From NCBI GenBank assembly GCA_012295275.1, contig CM022676.1, forward strand, positions 18,119,043 through 18,183,042: DNA of 64,000 bases. The letters are read 5' to 3'. Within the stretch, counting starts at the first letter, position 1. Each line of letters starts with the position of its first letter. Source of the DNA: Chrysomallon squamiferum. Its lineage: Eukaryota > Mollusca > Gastropoda > Neomphalida > Peltospiridae. The position numbers and the translations under genes were made by a program. The notes beneath the pieces were generated by a model. The model had not been told where the DNA came from. It saw only the letters and a program-made list of their open reading frames with translations, and made no database searches. This document shows, one piece after another, positions 59,059-64,000 of this stretch.

Positions 59059-60521
59059 CTGAAAAAAGGAAGGGGTTGAAGCTTTGAAATTTTCTACAAC
59101 ATTTTTGTTTGTTCTGAGAAAAAAATAATTTTGAATGTTTTATAGTTTTGTGGTAAAGTAAATAGCAGTAACAGTAACAACTACATTAGCATAGTAAGTG
59201 CAGTTCATTAATTTTTAAAGCTCTGTTTACAGTTTATCACACCTGTAGTATTAATGGACACAACAAATGATTTGCAAAAGGACGGAGAAAGGTAATATAT
59301 TTAACCGCCAAAATGTTATCTGCTTTAAATTTGAATATTGAACTGGCGGTATCAGGTCATTTCGTTAGAGATATAAGTAAATTATAGGAATTGAAAACAG
59401 AAATATTTATAACGTGAAAGTATGATTTTAGTCAATAATAATATATATTCCTTTATTATATATGTTTCATTTTATTCTATTTAAAATAAATAAACAAATA
59501 AATAAATAAATATATATGAGAACTGCGTCGATGAATAAAACCGTCACAATTTTGTTCTTCGTGTCATAAGTGAAGCGCGCTCTACAGGTTTGTTGTAGAT
59601 CAGAGAAAGATAATGTTTTTAATGTCATCATTTTTAAACTTGTATAGTTACACAGGCGATTGTCGATCCTTTTAACAAGATATATAAATAATGAAAAATA
59701 AGCAGGGCAAATACATAACTTGTGCTTTTAGTCACGTAGGCATAATAATAATAAAAATAATGGTAATAATAATAGTAGTTCCCTGTGTATATTAGATGCC
59801 TTCGTTTCGTACTGTTAATATATATACATAAAAGATTTATTCAAGAGTACTATAAAGAACACATTCCACTCAAGAGGATGATGAAGAGATGATCGGTTTT
59901 TTTAGATAAAGAAATAAAGTTCATTACAATTAAACAAATACAGCACAAAACCTACACCTACACTGTCACGTTTCTTCATATTTTATGGCAGTGTTAAACG
60001 AATTTCGCCATCTAACGTATTATGATATGAATTTAATCTTCTTTTTTTTCAAATCTAATAATCGACAGTAAGTACAAATGTCAACATTTGTGAATGTAAT
60101 TTATGAAATGATACTTTTCTCGCAATCTAACAAATGATAATATAAAAAAAAAAATATTTACTGACCGCTCAGTCTATTCAAACACTAACGTAAAAATAGT
60201 AAAATATACAGAGACCCTTTTCATCTATGAAAAAGAAACAAAGAAAGTAAGAAACATTTTTACATAGACGTGTGTGAATGTGTGTGTGTTGTGTGTGTGA
60301 CTGTGTGTGAGAGAGAGCGACAGAGAGATCTCAGTGAGTAAAAGCTATTATTTATTCATTCATTATTATTATTATTATTATTATTGTTGTTGTTGTTGTT
60401 GTTGTTGTTGTTATTATTATTATTATTATTATTATCTGAGTAATAAACTTTCTGGAATCGGGTCTTTGTTAGGTATCATTAACCGCTACGAATAAAATAC
60501 TCGACGCACACAAACACAACA

Positions 60522-60529
<8 letters not shown>

Positions 60530-60592
<63 letters not shown>
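60530..60592. repeat. (AC)n microsatellite
   Basis: Partner of 34257-34322. Confidence 0.97.
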
Positions 60593-60593
<1 letters not shown>

Positions 60594-61214
60594 CACGCAT
60601 ACACACTGGAAAAATAAATCCTGTCTTAAACTGAAAGACGTACTGGATGATAGAGCATGAACAAAAAATTCAGTTGAAAAGCAGTTTACATTCTATTTGT
60701 TTGTCGATGCTAAACACACTTGACCCTGATTAGTCACGTTTTGAATACAGGCAGTTACAAGTGTGTCAGAAAATTAATTCAGGTCCAGACCAAAAGTAGA
60801 AAACTAAACATCTAAATGTAATAAAATAAAATAACAACAGTAATTAACAGATATATTATTATTAGTAGTAATATCATACATTTGGTGATAATGATAATAG
60901 TAGTAATAGTAGTAGTGGTTGTAGTAGTAGTAGTAGTAGTATTAGTAGTAGTAGAAGTAGTAGTAAGAGTAGATGTTGTTCTACTACAATATTTTTATCT
61001 TTTTAAAATTATATAAATGTCGGAAGATAATATAGAAACACATATTAGCAGATGATGTTTATGCAGTTAAGATCGACAACTATATTTATGATTATTATCA
61101 AACATGTCATTTCATTATTAAAAATTAAGAATTAGAGATGTATGTACACACACACACACACAGTACACACAAACACACACACAATAGTAGCGCACCGCCT
61201 CTATAATTTAACGC

Positions 61215-61333
61215 AGGTACGGACCTGATACTGATAAGAAACATTTTCCTCTTCTGGCAGAACGACAACAGTCAGCTGATCGCATGATTCAGAAAGACCG
61301 CGTGACGGACACAGATAAAATGCTTCGTCATCA
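61215..61333 (-). pseudogene. relic of a RING/NHL-type propeller segment (copy 2)
   Basis: Copy of 34955-35078 with a few changes; same CPSRGLSES and SYQYQVRT ends. Confidence 0.48.
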
Positions 61334-61652
61334 GAAATAAATCCGGTTTAATTTAATTCTGAAAGACTGGGAATTGAGTGTTATACTGGGTACAGTGCAA
61401 CGACATAATTGACTCATTTAATATAATTTAAATATCAAATTTAAAAAATGATAATAAAAGAAGAAGAAAATATACCTTACAATTTAGTCGTCCTGTGAAG
61501 ACTAAATTGAATCAGAGATATGTTGTTCTATGTTAATTCAGCTGTTAACAAAATGTAAGTTGCACAAAAAAGACAATCTAAACAGAAGATCAGATTTTGT
61601 AAACTTTATAATAATAAGTTTCTGTCTTCGTTGTGATTATTACTGTAATGTT

Positions 61653-61711
<59 letters not shown>
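61653..61711. repeat. (AAT)n tract at a duplication junction
   Basis: Left of the tract the sequence matches 35380-35400 (TGTAATGTTTATAATAAT). Right of it (AAATATTTAGAGAAAATCAAG) it matches 31617 onward. The tract itself is common to both sources. Confidence 0.93.
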
Positions 61712-61714
<3 letters not shown>

Positions 61715-62301
61715 TTTAGAGAAAATCAAGAACAGCAATTGAAAACAATTGACTGCACTAAAAAGTACACATTAATTCCATTTAGTTCGTAACACAACTG
61801 TATATACAAATAAGTAAATGAAATGATATATATACAAACTTGCAAACATAGCACTATCATATTATAAATATTCTCTGCAAACTGTTTATTTGTTTATTTA
61901 TCTATTTTGTTTTATTTATAAAATAAAATAAAAATAAACTCTCTTTAACTGCATTACGAACTTGCTAAATTTAACCTTGTGACGTGACGCTTTATTTGAG
62001 AAGGAAAACGACAATTCTACTGTAAACTGGTGGGAGATAGAACTAATACAGTAACTGAAGTCAGCTGTAATAAACTCTATGACTGCTGCAAGGTTATTTC
62101 TCAAACCACTATTCATGATTCAACTCATAAGTGAACAAAAAGAAACATGACCTTCAGCGAAGTAATGAATTTACTAATGATAATTATAAAGTCACGTTTC
62201 AAAAATCTCATAATCAACAAATGAAATTGCAACTGAATGAGAAATTAACACATTTGTAATCTGCTGTTAAACGGCTTCATTTATTATGTTTAAGGACTTA
62301 C

Positions 62302-62477
62302 ATTTAATAGAAGAAAAGAAATTCTGTCTAGTAATTTGACAGATAGTCTCTTTTTGATAATTACAACCACGTACGGCCTGTGATAAAGTAATCGTGGAAC
62401 TGACTTTGACAAGGATAAATGTGACAACCCATCGCCAGACACTACTTTCCTCTGACCACTGAGCCACACCCTCCACT
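62302..62477 (-). other. upstream exon 2, third copy, no RING exon attached
   Basis: Same segment as 32382-32207 with a few substitutions (VVTFILVKVS, TRQNFF). Splice sites are kept. Confidence 0.35.
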
Positions 62478-62713
62478 CTAACAATTATTAAAACACACAC
62501 AAATTATATACAGACATTTTACTAAGAACACAACCTAAATTACTAAATTTTATTTTGAAATATCTTACAGCAACAACAAAACAACAACAACAAATAATAA
62601 TAACAACAAAAACAACAACAACAACAATAATAATAATAATAATAATAAATAAATAAATAAATAAATAAATATTTTTGTAAATAAATAAATATATAAATAA
62701 TAAGTGTTCATAC

Positions 62714-62853
62714 ATTTGTCTTAAGAAACGAGAAATATAACAGATGCAAAAATATTTCCTCTTATTCGTCTGCAATGCCTGTTTTGCTATTACAGTTTTG
62801 AGCGCGGAAAAGCGGGTTTTGACAGACGACACTAAGTGGGAGGAAGATACCAA
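62714..62853 (-). other. upstream exon 1, third copy
   Basis: Same segment as 32760-32621 with KTVIAK for KSVIAK. The donor begins AAAT|GTATGA as in copy C. Confidence 0.35.
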
Positions 62854-64000
62854 CTGAAAAAAGGAAGGGGTTGAAGCTTGAAATTTTCTACAACATTTTT
62901 GTTTCTTCTGAGAAAAAAATAATTTTGAATGTTTTATAGTTTTGTGGTAAAGTAAATAGCAGTAACAGTAATAACTACATTAGCATAGTAAGTGCAGTTC
63001 ATTAATTTTTAAAGCTCTGTTTACAGTTTATCACACCTGTAGTATCAATGGACACAACAAATGATTTGCAAAAGGACGGAGAAAGGTAATATATTTAACC
63101 GCCAAAATGTTATCTGCTTTAAATTTGAATATTGAACTGGAGGTATGAGGTCATTTCGTTAGAGATATAAGTAAATTATAGGAATTGAAAACAGAAATAT
63201 TTATAACGTGAAAGTATGATTTTAGTCACCTGCACACAGTAGTAATAAAATAATAATAATAATATATATTCCTTTATTATATATGTTTCATTTTATTCTA
63301 TTTAAAATAAATAAACAAATAAATAAATAAATATATGAGAACTGCGTCGCTGAATAAAACCGTCACAATTTTGTTCTTCGTGTCATAAGTGAAGCGCGCT
63401 CTACAGGTTTGTTGTAGATCAGAGAAAGATAATGTTTTTAATGTCATCATTTTTAAACTTGTATAGTTACACACAGGCGATTGTCGATCCTTTTAACAAG
63501 ATATATAAATAATGAAAAATAAGCAGGGCAAATACATAACTTGTGCTTTTAGTCACGTAGGCATAATAATAATAAAAATAATGGTAATAATAATAGTAGT
63601 TCCCTGTGTATATTAGATGCCTTCGTTTCGTACTGTTAATATATATACATAAAAGATTTATTCAAGAGTACTATAAAGAACACATTCCACACAAAAGGAT
63701 GATGAAGAGATGATCGTTTCTATGAGATAAAGAAATAAAGTACATTAAAATTAAACAAATACATCAGAAAACCTACACCTACTCTGTCACGTTTCTTCAT
63801 ATTTTATGGCAGTGTTAAACGAGTTTCGCCATCTAACGTATTATGATATGAATTTAATCCTCTTTTTTTCAAATCTAATAATCGACAGTAAGTACAAATG
63901 TCAACATTTGTGAATGTAATTTATGAAATGATACTTTCTCGCAATCTAACAAATGATAATATAAAAAATAAAATATTTACTGACCGCTCAGTCTATTCAA

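Larger units (their letters stand above)
48603..61650. repeat. 12-kb segmental duplication, copy 2
   Basis: Direct repeat of 23433-35500, about 13 kb long here because of insertions (49363-50112; 50166-50456, which includes an AAT expansion). Gene content is the same as copy 1 but the RING/NHL gene is frameshifted. It ends within an AAT microsatellite, where a third copy of part of the block follows. Confidence 0.92.
61711..64000. repeat. third copy of the RING/NHL upstream region
   Basis: Collinear with 31617-33905 and 57912-60170, running off the window. It includes both upstream exons but starts just outside the RING exon, so no RING gene follows in the minus direction inside the window. 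Confidence 0.92.

Overview
This is a window of an A+T-rich animal genome. It has spliceosomal introns, long (GA)n, (TC)n and (AAT)n tracts, decayed LINE and Ty3/gypsy pieces, tRNA-derived SINE-like sequence and two 200-N scaffold gaps (3316-3515 and 38615-38814). The gene families present (RING/coiled-coil/NHL proteins, two-Ig secreted or surface proteins, a lysozyme-like secreted domain) and the style of the dispersed repeats suggest a mollusc, probably a gastropod. The phylum is an inference; the eukaryotic, invertebrate nature is clear.

Only a few genes look alive. (1) 31562-29525 (-): an intact two-exon RING-finger gene with coiled coil and NHL-type beta-propeller, 570 aa, no B-box. (2) 36962-38614 (+): an inverted copy, open until it runs into a gap. 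(3) 39706-38878 (-): the first two exons of a secreted lysozyme-like protein, cut off by the same gap. (4) 41949-46398 (+): a complete four-exon gene for a 292-aa protein with two Ig domains and a possible GPI anchor. A third RING/NHL copy at 57857-55724 (-) carries three frameshifts.

Much of the rest is segmental duplication. An 8.2-kb block is repeated head to tail (5377-13582 and 13583-21790). A block of about 12 kb holding the RING/NHL gene (23433-35500) recurs in direct orientation at 48603-61650. A third copy of its upstream part (like 31617-33905) starts at 61711 and runs off the window end, joined inside an (AAT)n tract. The inverted RING/NHL copy also begins beside this (AAT)n tract.

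The duplicated blocks carry fossils: a collagen IV-like gene end (Gly-X-Y exon and NC1 exon, - strand), a LINE reverse transcriptase broken into the NC1 exon, a Ty3/gypsy integrase piece and an intronless BTBD6-like pseudogene (23165-22430). Region 1-3315 holds decayed Ig exons in both orientations. Short propeller relics lie at 3945-4022, 34955-35078 and 61215-61333.

RING/NHL proteins, two-Ig surface proteins and lysozyme-like secreted proteins side by side in a duplicating locus resemble a lineage-specific immune-type gene cluster. That reading is an inference. The most unusual sequence signal is an intronic satellite just upstream of the second Ig exon (44340-45296), in which nearly every unit contains a perfect consensus 5' splice site.
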